Assembly: GCF_000002995.4 (NCBI RefSeq)
Contig: NW_025062475.1
Coordinates: 5,894,187-5,958,186 of the forward strand
Direction of reading: 5' to 3'
From: Brugia malayi
Taxonomy: Eukaryota > Nematoda > Chromadorea > Rhabditida > Onchocercidae
Length of the DNA stretch: 64,000 nucleotides
Below are positions 26,252 to 39,087 of the stretch, in pieces (positions within the stretch are counted from its first letter, which is position 1; each line of letters opens with the position of its first letter). The notes below the pieces were generated by a model. That model was not told the DNA's origin, did not search any database, and saw only the letters and a program-made list of their open reading frames with translations. A program made the translations under genes and the position numbers.

Positions 26252-28756
26252 AATAAAATATAGGCAATTAAACAAACGGAAAAAGAAACATATAAGAATA
26301 CATAATGAAATACGGGTAATAATAAAGTATTCACCACAATAAAACGTATCGTCAACAGCTCTACGTTATGCTCACAACCTGATACTAGCAACAATTAGTA
26401 AACGAAACAGAGCGGAAAAAGAACAGTATCAACAGACAAACTATAAAGTTGAATTGAATTTCGATTAATTAAAATCTTTCCAATCAAAATTTTAGCAGAT
26501 TCTAATTGATTTAATTCATCTTAGTTATTTTCATTCAAATAAACTGATTGCTAAATAATCCTACTCTTTTTCAATTGGAAACTTCGTTACGTATCCCTTC
26601 TACCTTTCTATAAAAAATAATTTAAGAAGCTGCAGTGCGATGTTTTGGAATTTATTTATTCTTAATCAGGAATTTGATTTTCAGTGCAGACTGATATCAT
26701 CTGAAAGTCTCAAATACATTTTAAAATGCTTTTTGTCGATATCAGCAATATTTCATCTTTGTTTTGTCCTTTAAATGAGAAAAAACTTGTTGTTTTACAG
26801 AAAAAAGTTACAAACAAACCACCAATTTATTGACAAAGAAACATAAACTATTTGAAAACCAAACCTTTTAATCGAATAATTCCGTTCCTTCGCCCATTGT
26901 ACGCTGTTTGTATATAACATAATGGAATGGCATAAACATAATCTGTGATATTAACGGCATGCACTGCTGTATTCCTATCCTCTCCTCAATGAGAGCACAA
27001 TGAGAACTTTTCTAACCCCTTTTCGAGCGTACCAGATAATTTCATTTTTAAATATGTAATAATGTGTTCGGAGTAGTAATTGCACACATTCTCTAAAAAT
27101 ATGTTAATTTGCTCACCTTTAGGAATATATTCCAGGCATTCTCGACATTGTTATTGCATAAGTTAAGCAACTTGCAAAAAGGCAAGAAATTCTCATAGAG
27201 TTGTATATTCTCCTCATATGCATGCATGATTTGAATTCATATCACCTTTCCTTTATTCGATTAATTGAGTGCTTATACTCACTGCAATGATAAACTCTGC
27301 GTTTGAAGCTAAATGAAAAGTGTTACGTCTACATATTTAGACACATGTAAATTGCACCTATTCCTTACACTACGAATAATTTTTCATTGATACTTCCAAG
27401 AATTAAGCGAATAGAATAGAACAAGATAGCGCTGCAACAGTGGATGTTGGCATGAATCCAGTAAATAGAGAGTGTTTGTGGCGGGAAACGCATGTTCTCT
27501 CTTGGTTTGCACGTAGTTGTCGCACGAGGTCACGTGAGGTTAGTTAGGTTGGATGGGTTTATGCAAGTGCAGTTCATATTCTTTATTAATGTATATCCCA
27601 CTGTCTCATCCAAGAGGATTCACGTAACCAGTTAATATTGGCAAATAATTAAATCCATCTTCGGGTGTCATTTTTGGTAAAAAATAAAGAATGATTGAAA
27701 TAGGTAAAAGCATAATCGTTGTATACCAGCCAAAATATAGAGACAGTTTATTGCTGCACATCTTCAGCTTCTTTTTGTTCGGTCACAACAAACTGATATA
27801 ATGAATGTTTAATTAATATCATTCAGACGAAATTTTGCCCAACTTTTTCGCTATTTTGACACAAGTAGTATAAGATGACTTGTCCTGCGATGCGAAATAT
27901 ATTGGCTGAATAAAACCGCGTGTGATAGAATAATTTGGGAAGAAGGAAGAGTGCAAATAACGGCGCGAGAATTGTTAATTTATATGGATTGCCGGAACAG
28001 GAAATAGAAATTTTAAGACTTGCCAGTGTACGTAGAGTTCAGCCACGAATTCGTATTCTTATCCACGTAGCTATTAAACCACTCACTTTCATTATTGGCC
28101 CACGTTTTTAGTATTGTGCTATCCATCTGCCAATATTCATTAGTGTCCTTTCTTTAAGTACGTATCTTATGTGCTGCAATTTTCATATCGCAACACGTTT
28201 CTCGGAAGAAATGTCATAGAGAGCTAGGGTATAATTATTTTCAGCGTATAGCATGTAGGCAATATTTTCTTCTTTGTACAGTCATGCCTACCTTTCAACA
28301 AAAATTGGTAATTTTGAAACTGATTGAATCTTTAATTTCCACATATTTAGCCGAAATTGTGCGCTCGATCGGCTTTAAATTTTCACTTCTTCAGAATGAT
28401 TGTTGTACTGTCTTCTCGATTTGTGAGTAATGCCCACGTTTCATGCTTTTGTTCATACGTCCTTGAAGTGACGATATAGAAATTTCAATTCAGTTTAAAT
28501 GTAGGAGGAAGACAAGACACTATTAGCTTATATTTCCTGGCAGAACGTTCAAAGGAAATTTTCAAACTTAGAAGAAACTTTAAACTTTTGTTCTGACCAA
28601 ACTTATTCGTCGAATAGCAGTCCTAAGATTTAGTGAAGTATTAATGCATACAGTTAAATGAGAAGTAATGTATTTTACTAACTAGAATTGATATCTTTGT
28701 TCTAGTGATTGTTGTATGTGGTACTTGCAATTAGATTTGAAAAAGTATGCGGTATA

Positions 28757-28870
28757 CTTTTTTATTAGATATAATTTATTTTGGATATAATTGGTCTTAG
28801 ATGTCATTTTTTTTTATATTTTAGATATAATTTATAGATATAATTCATCAGATAAATATAATTGGACTGA
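28757..28870. repeat. degenerate (A)GATATAATT repeat
   Basis: Five or so copies of a roughly 10-nt GATATAATT-type unit with variable spacing, some 450-550 nt upstream of the AMPK gamma start. This looks like a decayed tandem repeat. Confidence 0.5.
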
Positions 28871-29301
28871 AAATTATCATTTTAAGAAATTTCATGACAT
28901 GATTTCATTTTATAGAAATATGAGAAGACTGCAATTTTCTCTAAAGAAAGGTTAGCTTCTCCCAAGATTTTGTAGAAATCAGTTTTATTCTTAAATTTTT
29001 TTTCCAGTTTGTAATCATTCGACTAACCGATTAAAATTTTAGCTCATTATTGTTTTCCTTTTTCTGTGAAACTGCAATTCGATAATTTGTGTTAATGAGT
29101 TTATGTAAACTACTAGGAAATGTAATGAGATTTATTTATCTTTCGCAGAAGGTTGGAATAGATATTTTACGAATGAACATTGCTTGTTAAGTAAGTCGTC
29201 AACTAAGTTTTAAATAGTTCATATTGTATATGTAATAGGATTAATCTAATCCTTAAACGCTATCTGCATATATATATATATAGGTTGAATGAGGATGTTT
29301 T

Positions 29302-29303
29302 AG
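29302..29303 (+). promoter_or_regulatory. candidate trans-splice acceptor, AMPK gamma long form
   Basis: The sequence gatgttttag ends 10 nt before the ATG at 29314, as expected for spliced-leader addition. Confidence 0.5.
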
Positions 29304-29313
29304 GAATTAAGCA

Positions 29314-32300
29314 ATGACATCGTATACACCAGGAACACGTCAAGGTCATAGTGGGAACAGTCATCAACATAATGTCTATACTCGACGTGGGTCCGGTGAT
29401 GTTGAGTTTGACGTGCCGATTCCATCTTTCAGACGGTGACTTTTTGACATGCACTAACTGTCTGCTAGATTTCGCTGCAAAGTGAAATCGCAGAAATGAA
29501 GGTATTTTTTAAAACGGTTGTTTTCAGTACATATATCATTTTGTGCATTCTACTTTTCTTCCAGGGCGGAGCATACTCTAATGGATAACTTTCGAGAACG
29601 CCTGAATTTACGTACGTATCGTGAGTCACTCAATATATCTGCTTGTGATAATGAAATGCTTGATGAAGGTGTGATTTCCCATCATTTTTATACGAATCTA
29701 TTATTAGATTGGTTAGATTTGGCTATCGTCAAGCCTATAGCTTCTTCCTTTTGCTGTTCAGTTCATTTTTGTTCACTTTTTTTTTTTTTTTTTTTTTTTT
29801 TTCTTTTTTAAACTGTGTTATCTCTTGCATTTTAATCTATGGATTTAGTTTACAAGTCTCACAACAAATTTCAAGTTTCAAGCAATGCGCATAATTTATA
29901 TTCCTACTTTAGTGTAGGAAATTACAGATCTTGGACATCCTCCAGCTACGCATGACACACCACCTGGAACTTATATGGGTTCATTACAATCAGATTCATT
30001 ATTTAGTACAGCGTTTCGATCAAGGTCTCGTTCAGATGCAACAGGCAGTCCATTGTTTTGTCGTCAAAGCTTGGGGACAATAGTGCTATTTCCAAATAGA
30101 TTAGAAAAACAATCAAAGAGTGAGTTGTTTTACTTTTATTACTGCTAATAACATCGAAGATGATAAAGGCCATTTTTACAACAATCATATATTTCGAAAT
30201 GGTATTTAATTTTTCCATCTTAAACTTAACCAATTTAAAAAATGTGATTTTATGAATACATTTTCAGGACATAACCTTCGCGTTCGCAATGAAAGGCATA
30301 GCGTATGCGTAACAGATCTACCAGAATTGAAAAGCTCAAGTTCGTCAATACCATCGAATCATCTATTTGTTGATGCAAAACCTACAAATGTTGCAGTCAT
30401 AGATATTGATAATCAGTGGCATGGACCATCAAGTGCAGTCGAAATGAGATCAAGTATGTGGAACCTGCCGGTATGATTTGATTCGTACATTTACTACACA
30501 CTTGATTTTTCCAACATGTATTGTGTTGGGCTAATATTGAAATGATGTTGCAAAGAACTCTCACCAAGGTAATAAGGAGATGAAAACTCATTAGTGTTTG
30601 TCGATGTAAACTGACTGATCAATTTTAGTCGGCACGATTATTTTACTTACTTTTCTTGTCAGTTAATTGCAAAACCACTCTTAAAAGAGCACAGTAACTT
30701 CAATATACCCCTGAAGAATAGATATGAAATTTTTAGCAATGAAGAAAGTATTTTGTGTTGTGTTTTCTATTTCAGTGTCACTCCAATCCTCTCCATCTCG
30801 AGGTCGATAGATATGATACACTTGAAAAGCACCAGTCTCCCTTGAGTAAGTTCCGCTATCATTTTTGCAAAGAGTCTGAATTGGAATTGACATTGAAGTC
30901 TTTGAAATTTCTTGCTGTATAAAAATTTTGATGTTATGAAAGCTTTATATGCATTCAGTTTCACTTATATTGAATACTAAATATGAATTTGCTTAGTTAA
31001 TAAGTTTATGATTTTGTTAATGCAAACTTATTTCAGCACATACTAGCAAAGAACATGCAGCTTTTAATACCAATACATTACAAATTACACGACGTTTTGA
31101 GCCTGAACCACTGTCACCGTTCAGTAACTATGCAATTCTTATCAAAGAGGTTTACTTTTTATTGCAAATTAAATTTGTCACTTTTTATAATGTGAACGTA
31201 ATTTATTTTTGATCTTCGATTGTTCAGAGTGTTGAAATTTTGGGAAATATTCCGGAACTAATGCCAAACTCATTTAATTCTTACATTTTTCATTCATCGT
31301 ATTTAATTTAGACACTGTCAAAAATAATGATGCAAATTCTTAGATATATCTTGCAATATTTCCAGTTTTACTTAAAAGCTTAGGAGGTTAGAAATGGTGG
31401 AAATGAGGGTCAGTGGCCTATCTAGTGACCGAAGTTATCAATTCTGAAAGTTCTGTCATATGTCCTATATATTTATAACCCGCACTGATTTCGCTTTTAC
31501 AAATACTGTATGGAAGTTATATCCATTTTATATGGTAAAAGAGTTAAAACTGCGGGTTTTGAAAAAAAATTATTCTGAAGTGGGAAGAACTGAACTTTTG
31601 TGCTGCGTCGTGCACACTTCATCCTCTTGATGCTTAATGAATCTCTCGTAGTAGACTCATGCACTTGGAATCAATAATTATATTTTTAAGCAGATTGGTA
31701 AAATACTTTATTCTATACTTTCTTTTTCTGTACTGTGAAACTGCTACATTTATTTATTTTGACTAATTTTTAATTTACACATTTATACAGTACACGATTC
31801 TCTTTTCTTTTTGAAAATGTAGTTGTGGCAGTTAATCTATAGTAAATTTATAGGAGTGGTTTTTGCTGACCCTAAATTCAAAAATTTCATTCACCCTGGA
31901 GTCATTAAGAGATATGCTACTGAACAATCTTGATGACAAACAAGCAAATTTAGTTCTGTAGCTTAGTCTCTCTTATCTTTCTTGCTCGGATTAATAGCGA
32001 TATTGCTTTGTTGGGTTAGATAATTTTTTCCCAAAAAACACTAGCAAGTAGCATTACTCAGACTTCTTACTCTAGATTGCATTTCGACTATCTCTTATAA
32101 TCTCTTCATTTCAACCCTCTTCTACATGAACGTCTTCTTTGACATAAAATTAAATTTAGATTAATTTTGCGATAAGGTCACTGGAGTTTCATTTCGCTTT
32201 TTTTTAGGTGTTTTTTTTTTAATCCCAACTTTATTCATTATTTTTTCAAGTTATCAAACAGATGTTTCAATGATACGGTCGTCATAAAATCGACAGCAAC

Positions 32301-35300
32301 ATCTCTCCAAAGTCATACAGTATATACTCTTGCGATAGCTGTTGCAGTGTTTTACAAGGCATCATTTAGTTTCTACAATTTTATTTAGAAAGATTAAAAT
32401 TCACCTCTTATACTTGGTTAAATTCTACACACTTATATTCAAATTCCCCATAAAATTAGTGCCAGTCATATCTGCTCTGAAGACTTGAAACTGCTTATCA
32501 TTGAATATATTATGTAACGGGTTTGGCAGTTCATCTTTGTTTAGTTTTGAATATAGTGATGATAAGGACAAGGCAGAACGATGAGCTTTCGAAACACGTT
32601 GCGACAAGAAAAGAAAATTGACGAATCCAAGCGTGTTACTATAATACGCTTGGATTCGCTTAGATTTAACAATCAGTTAAATTATAACATTCTCGAAATT
32701 TGAAGTCTTTCTGAAATATTATAAAGTCTTTTTTGATTTCAAATCAGTAGACGCCTCTGTGATTGTGGCATTGTGCAAATTCTGTTTTTTTGCTCTATTT
32801 TCTCTATGTTTTCTAAGTTTATTAACTTATTGATAACCTGCATTCGAGAATCATCACGATAATGATTATATGACTTAGATCTCTTTATAGGAATTTAAAA
32901 AATTTCCCATCTCTCTTTTCTGTAATATTATTATATTGCACAATTTTCCATATTTTTCCTACTTGCTAGTCAACTCCGACTTTTATTCTATGCTACAAGA
33001 AAACTTGTTACTATAAAATTTACTATGTTAATATTATTATTATGTTACTTCTACTATTATGTTATTATTTTCCTTTCTTCCTTTCTTCACGTGCTAAAGT
33101 TTTGATCCTAGTTTATTCGTTTCGCACATTATTTTTGATTTTACATGAACCACTGATAATAGATATTAGAGTTTTTGGACAGTTTTTCAAGCAAACGTGA
33201 GAGCAAAACATACAAATTATTGTACAGTATCAACGATTCAAAGCAAAATTTTACTGTTATTACTTTCTAAGTTTCGAATTGATTCCGAACATTAGTTACT
33301 TATGAACATTTCCATGAGATTGGAATTATGGCTTTTATGATTTCTAAGGTATTCTTTTCCTATTTTGTTCCTATTTGAGAATTATGTGGATGTCAAGAAA
33401 GAAGTAAACTAGAGTGGGGTAATTAGATGTTACTCGAAACTGAATGAGTCTGTCTACACCACGATGAATGGATTACATATTTGGCATATTTCCGAGGATT
33501 TTATGTTTATTAATTAAGTTAAAACTTCTGCTACAAATTTATTGGCTGCAAACCTGTCGGTTAACTTTGAGAAATGGCTCAGTTATACTCTAGAAATTGA
33601 CAGAGCAGCTCAACAAAATATAAACTCATGAGAGTGATGTTGACTGCATCATGTAGCATTTCTGAGTTGCATAAAATTTTATTTATAACTACTTCATTAG
33701 TCGTCTATCTTTCTTCATTATAGTAACACGCTTGGATTCGTCAATTTTCTTTCATTGGATTTTGTGTTCTCAAAACTAGTAGTTTTTCTTTAGAACGTAC
33801 TAAACGAACTCACTTAAAATGCGTAATGTTTGGAACTATAAGTCGTATAAATATCTGCTTTTCACTGTTTTCTATAACAACAAGTAAAATTAGTGGCAGC
33901 TGTGCAAATTAGAGAATTTTCGATTGCTGTTGTTTGTTTGCGGGAAAACATATTCTGTATCTTAATGCATAACGAATTTATTCTATATCTTAATGTATGA
34001 TGAATTCTCCGTGCATACTTACACATTCAGTGAAGTCAATTGTAGTGCCATAGTTCGATTAAACTTTCAACTTTCAGATTTTTCTATCTCTAGTCTTTCG
34101 TTCGGTTGTTTTTATCACATTCTATAGTTTGCTAAATTTCTTGTTTTACACTGGAGATTTCTGAATTTTATTTGTTATACAAATGTAGCTGTAGGAAAGG
34201 TACTGTACAGGCAAAGTGATGATACCAGTAAAAACGAAAAAGATTCGGTCTATAGGAAAAAACTTCTTTTTTATCATTGTCAGTCAATAAAATAGCTCTC
34301 TTATCCATTCTAATGCTCAGCAACTACGTTTTGGACAACTAAAATCTCAGTTCCAAAATATATTAAAAAAACGTCTCATTGAAAATTCCATGTCGTATAA
34401 TTGAGGCATATTGGAACATTGGACGCTTCCTTAAATATGTTAAGAAATAGCTGTAGCGTTTCCATTAATTCTCAACGATTTCCACTAATCTTTCACTTCA
34501 ACAGTTTCGGGAAACTTTTGCTTCATTTTCTTGTCCCCCGCCTTTTCATTGCTAGTAGATATGGACATCCAATCATATACGATTTTGAAAGATGGCCCTC
34601 AGACGCAAGAGTGGGTAAGTTTTTGTTTTCTAATTAAAGTTATTAATTCCAGAGTCCATTTAACTTGTCGTCCGAGCAGTTACCACTGTACCCGTCTTAT
34701 GATGGAGCTACTCCCGAATTCTTCAAAGTTATTTTCGGTTCGCTTCCCTTATTTCTAGCTATTTTTCTTCATAATTTTTATAAAATAATAGATTTTCGAA
34801 CACTTGCTACATTTTATTTTTGGTGTTTTAAACTAATAATCTTCAAGAAATACGAGTTGAAGTTACAGAAAGTCAGGATGCTGTTTATTCATCGTTTATG
34901 CGCGCACACAAATGCTACGATCTAATTCCTATAAGTACGAAATTAGTGGTTTTTGATACTGAACTACAGGTTAGGTTTATTTCCATATTCCAAGATTTTT
35001 AAGTAGTTTCAAGTTCTTACTCTTCATTAATTTAAGGATACTTCATTTTTAGTTTATATTTCCTTAATAAAAACCTTTAGGAGTAAACATTTTTATAGCA
35101 TAGAGGAATGAAAAACTAGTATGTGGATGGAATTAGTTGTTGAAAAGGGGCTGCAAAAAGAAAGTAAAATGGTTATAATTCGATATAAATAATAGTTTTT
35201 TTATCAAGAGCGTCTTAATTTCTTTTTATTTTATTCTATTTTTTAATATTCTAGTCAAGATTAGAAGTTGCAAAGACAGTGTTTTTTTGTTTGCACAACT

Positions 35301-37688
35301 ATTTTATAGGTGAAGAAGGCCTTTTTCGCTCTTATCTACAATGGAGTTCGAGCAGCCCCACTATGGGATAGCAGAAAACAAGAATTTGTTGGCATGCTCA
35401 CTATTACGGATTTTATTCGAATACTTCAAAAGTATGAATGTTTTCTGTTATGGAAATGTCGCAGCAGTGCAAATCCATAAGAATTATACTTTAGGGTTTT
35501 TTTCACTAATATTTTGTCTCATCAACGCTTTTGCAAACTCTATGAAGACAACCAGATTTGGTTTTTATCTTTTATAAAATCTTTTGTAGCGTTGTTTTAA
35601 TAAGCTTTGTTCTCTCCTATACTTACAACCGTATACTTTTTACTTATTGGTTGTAAATTATTTGAGTTGTTTCCGGGACTCTATGTCTTTAAAATCTTAT
35701 GCTCTTTTACGCAAAGAATACAACTTGAAGTGTCATTGTAATTTTTTTTTCATGTGGCTTTTATTAAGTCGTATCCTACAGATATTATGTAAAGAATGAT
35801 TCAAAAAGTGAAGGCATGCAGGATCTTGAAAAACATAAAATAGCAACTTGGCGTGAAGAACTGGAGCGGGATGGTTATTTGAAACCTCTGGTATCTATAA
35901 ATCCTTCCGAAAGGTATTCATTCATACATCCTTCATCTACCATTTTAATTTAGTTATGTTTTTTATTTGCGAGCTTTTTTTATAACTGAAAAGTTCTGTC
36001 TTCTTTTTTTTCTTTCGAAACTTCTTCTTTAAAGGAGATTTATTTAGCCTTTTCCAAGCAATTCAAGTTCTCTGTAAAGAGAAAGTGCATCGTTTGCCGG
36101 TGGTAGAGGAGTGTACTGGCAATATCGCTTTCATTCTAACTCATAAGCGTTTGATGAAATTCCTGTATCTATATGTTAGTATTTGTTTTCATTTTCAAAA
36201 AAATTCTCTTGATGAAGTGACGATTCTTTAATAACTGGTTTCAGCTACTTTTGCTGTAAAAGTAGTTACGTTAATTTCAGTGCCTGAAGCTGTACTTGTT
36301 TCGAATTTTTTTGGGAAATTTGTTAGGAATAACTTGATTAAAATTTGACTAAAATTCTGGTGCTGTCTTAAATTTCTATAAGACTTTCGTTTCTTGAACA
36401 AAAAAATTATACTGAATGAATTTATAGGATTTTTTGGATGATTTAATTTATAGGATTTTGGATTAGAATCCATAAAATACTTATGGATGATTTTAGATGA
36501 TCGATCTACCTTGTCCATCCTTCATGGAGAAGACACCTCGTGAGTTAGGAATTGGTACATGGAATGCTGTTTCAACAATTACTGAGAATACTTCACTAAT
36601 AGATATTATGGATATATTTCTTTCTAAACGGGTGTCTGCTTTACCTGTATTGGACGAAAATGAGAAAGTACGTTTTATTTTCCGAAAAATCGATTTAAGT
36701 AAAAATTCTCATCGAATTTTTTTCTTTTAATAGATGATGGGCTTACTGCAGTTATAGCTATTTTTGAACAGTCTTATGAAAATTATGTGGGAGGTATTGT
36801 TGATGCATTATAAGTCTGCAAAAATTCATAGTGAATAATCCAATACATTAAAAAATTCGATTAGGACACTTTACAGGTTATCGACATTTATGCTAAATTC
36901 GACGCTATAAATTTAGCGGCTAATAAGTCATATATTGATTTGGATATTACAGCGCGGGAAGCTTTACAGTATCGTGTTGATGTAAGCTTCATTTTTTGTT
37001 ACCAATTAAATTTTTTTAATACATAAGAAATCAACAGATTTCTTTAAAAAAGTTCAATTTTCAGTGGTTTGAGGGAGTACGCTGTTGTTCACCAGATGAT
37101 TCATTAATGAAGATTGTAGAAATGATAGTTCTTGCCGAAGTGCATCGATTGTTGGTTGTTGACCACAATGAGAAAGTGATAGGAATCATTTCACTCTCAG
37201 ATATACTACGCTTTTTGGTCTTAGAACCACCAGTTACACCACCTGAGAGAAGTAAGTTGTTATTCATCTGCCCCAATGAATAGATAATTTCAGCTAATAG
37301 TTTATGGATTTAGAGCGTTACTTGCCTGCATGATATTTGGACATAGTCCTAATGCATTCGGTTTACTTCGAAAAAAGTTATAGCACTTGGCATAATGGTT
37401 ATTAAGAAATTGGGTCTTAAAATGGATAAATTTGTATTCACCTTTATAAAGTAATATTACATTGAAATCATGGAATATGTAATTCTCATCTACTGATTTT
37501 ATAACGTTTTCAAAACTAATAACACAAGGAACTCTCATTTCACTTTGCTTTAATATCTTTTAAATTAAAAATATCCCAGATATTATTGCCGCTATTTAGT
37601 GTTTAATAGAAATAATTTAGATCGCAGTCCTGATTTTCCAATGGACGATGTAATTGGAAGTAATGATGATGAAATATATTGTTCGTAA
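29314..37688 (+). CDS. aakg: AMP-activated protein kinase gamma subunit
   Basis: Long-form exons: 29314-29435, 29565-29668, 29928-30119, 30268-30470, 30776-30845, 31037-31149, 34653-34737, 34869-34969, 35310-35431, 35782-35913, 36048-36174, 36497-36667, 36877-36981, 37065-37251, 37621-37688. Phases agree throughout; 633 residues. Residues 1-268 are a serine-rich extension with no known domain. Residues 300-612 hold four CBS repeats in two Bateman modules: CBS1 ([31 protein letters not shown]), CBS2 ([10 protein letters not shown]), CBS3 ([14 protein letters not shown]) and CBS4 ([24 protein letters not shown]). The family binds AMP/ADP/ATP and regulates the alpha kinase subunit as the energy sensor. 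Vertebrate gamma1 is about 330 residues, so the N-terminal extension resembles gamma2/gamma3-type long forms. Which C. elegans aakg paralog matches best is unresolved. Confidence 0.95.
29777..29802. repeat. poly-T tract in AMPK gamma intron 2
   Basis: An uninterrupted run of about 26 T within the intron, 125 nt before the acceptor. Length may be unreliable in the assembly. Confidence 0.8.
31150..34560 (+). other. 3.4-kb AMPK gamma intron containing an inverted-repeat element
   Basis: No supported exon of this gene apart from the alternative first exon at the end. The stretch from 32610 to 33752 is bounded by 36-nt perfect inverted repeats. The sequence just upstream of 34561 presumably contains the internal promoter. 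Confidence 0.6.
32610..33752. mobile_element. putative non-autonomous inverted-repeat element
   Basis: A 36-nt sequence at 32610-32645 occurs as its exact reverse complement at 33717-33752, with 1,071 nt between. A 13-nt core (CGAATCCAAGCGT, 32622-32634) is repeated a third time in inverse orientation at 32646-32658, making the left end a hairpin. The interior is AT-rich with no transposase-like frame. This fits a MITE-like element, but I found no clear target-site duplication. It could alternatively be two inverted copies of a shorter dispersed repeat. Confidence 0.55.
34561..34614 (+). CDS. aakg: candidate alternative first exon, short AMPK gamma
   Basis: ATG opens 18 codons ([18 protein letters not shown]) ending at a consensus donor (TGG|gtaagt) in phase 0. 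The exon at 34653 starts in phase 0, and so does the exit of the upstream exon ending at 31149. The nearby upstream AGs do not match the phase of the 31149 donor, so this exon is better explained as a separate first exon than as an internal one. The short protein would be 383 residues, essentially the CBS core. Confidence 0.6.
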
Positions 37689-38443
37689 TATAAGATTACC
37701 TCCAACTTATTCAGTGGTGAACAGAAGATTGTCGTATTCTCAAATGCTTTTCTTCTAGCCCCTTATAAATAATATTTCCCTTCTAATTTTTATAATAGAT
37801 TCAGTATGTTCTGTTATTGCATTTTATGTTATAGCACCCACTGACAAATTCATTTTATTGGGTACATTTCGATAGTCTAGTCTATTTATTATCGCATCAT
37901 CAGAAGGGTAAGGGATTTGATTATTAGTTCAGAATTGAGAAGCTCAGTCGTAGGTGCCTGCCAAACTTCATTGACTGCTTCGTATTCGTTATGTTTAATT
38001 TAAGTTACTTTTACCATTTTTTCATTTTACGTTATTTTACTCTAAATACGTGTCTTCCATCAATGTGTTTTCAGAAAATTTTCCGATATGGGTGCATTTT
38101 CATTTAATATAGTATAATATAATTGGATTGTTTGAGATAAGTTTAAAGCTTGTTGCTTTTTTGCACTTATCAAGTTAGATGCTTGACTTAACGAATAGTT
38201 TTCTGAGAACTGTAATTGTGCAGAAGTTTTAGATAAAAGGACAATCTTAGAGATTATTTAACTTAAGCATATATATATATATATATACGTTGTGAAGGAT
38301 AATGTACAAAGTTGTTCATTTCACTTAATATAGCAAGTGGTGGTGCTGTTGTCAGAAAGATTCAAATATAAATGAAGCCACTGGGTCTCATTCACATCGT
38401 ATAATTCCGGGTCTATTGTGCTACTTTTCGTATGCTTATTTTA

Positions 38444-38449
38444 AATAAA
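38444..38449 (+). terminator. candidate poly(A) signal, AMPK gamma
   Basis: AATAAA 756 nt after the stop codon. Long for a nematode 3' UTR, so a variant signal nearer the stop may be the one used. Confidence 0.35.
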
Positions 38450-39078
38450 GTTGTTATTTTGCTGGATTATATTATATGTATATATATATATATATTTGTA
38501 GCCTTGTCTTTTTTGAGTTACTTTGAACGTTTATTTCATGAGGGAGTACAATTGGAAAATGTATTATATATATCTACGTGGTGTTAGATTTGAATTTCGT
38601 GTTCGGATGTTTTTATTAATCGTTGTAGAAGCTTTGTTAAGTTTCAGTAAATTTTTCATTGTCTAATAATTTACGAGCCACAGATTCTTGAAGGAAATGA
38701 TCTGGAAATGAAATGATTGAAACTCTTTAGCAAGTGTGGTTGTAATTAGGACAGTGAAAAGTGGTCAATTTACAAATATATATTATACATATTATTGAGT
38801 TGCGAGTTAAAATACGATAATTAGATTGAAGTGGTATCTTCTACCAACTTTTTCACTAGTAGTTAAATTATATCTTGTGAAATCGGTCTTATTCGGTGGG
38901 TTGTGGTGATAAGAGAGGAAGATATAATGCTGCTAATTTCTGCGATTTTCTTTTAACTATTTTCTGAGAACGGATGGAAGTGCAGAAGGGTATCGGGCGG
39001 AATCTCAGATTTATTTGTATCAGTATTCAGGGCGAAGGACGATACTCGTTTTATAACAGGACAAAGCATACAAGTTAC

Positions 39079-39080
39079 AG
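39079..39080 (+). promoter_or_regulatory. candidate trans-splice acceptor, prp-40
   Basis: The sequence caagttacag ends 7 nt before the ATG at 39088. Confidence 0.5.
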
Positions 39081-39087
39081 GGAGAAA

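Larger units (their letters stand above)
25035..29313. other. gene-poor region upstream of the AMPK gamma gene
   Basis: About 4.3 kb, AT-rich. It holds a perfect 13-bp hairpin at 26221-26251, a GC-richer patch near 27420-27560 with an E-box (GTCACGTGAG, 27529-27538), and a run of degenerate AGATATAATT motifs at 28757-28870. The 73-codon minus-strand hydrophobic frame at 26173-26394 spans the hairpin and has no splice support. Confidence 0.55.
37689..39087 (+). other. spacer between AMPK gamma and prp-40
   Basis: 1.4 kb containing the probable AMPK gamma 3' UTR, with AATAAA at 38444-38449, two (AT)n runs at about 38269-38287 and 38474-38493, and then the probable prp-40 promoter region. No gene seen. 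Confidence 0.6.

Noticed and set aside
26173..26394. Hydrophobic 73-codon minus-strand frame resembling a membrane protein
   Set aside because: Spans a perfect hairpin, lacks splice partners, and hydrophobicity is common in T-rich frames.
32425..32607. 60-codon minus-strand frame ending at the inverted-repeat element
   Set aside because: Looks mildly protein-like ([17 protein letters not shown]), but no transposase motif, start context or partner exon could be found. It may be a repeat remnant.
34401..34925. Overlapping plus-strand frames around the AMPK gamma alternative exon
   Set aside because: Only the parts 34561-34614, 34653-34737 and 34869-34969, joined by splicing, give the conserved gamma sequence; the long continuous frames are shadows.
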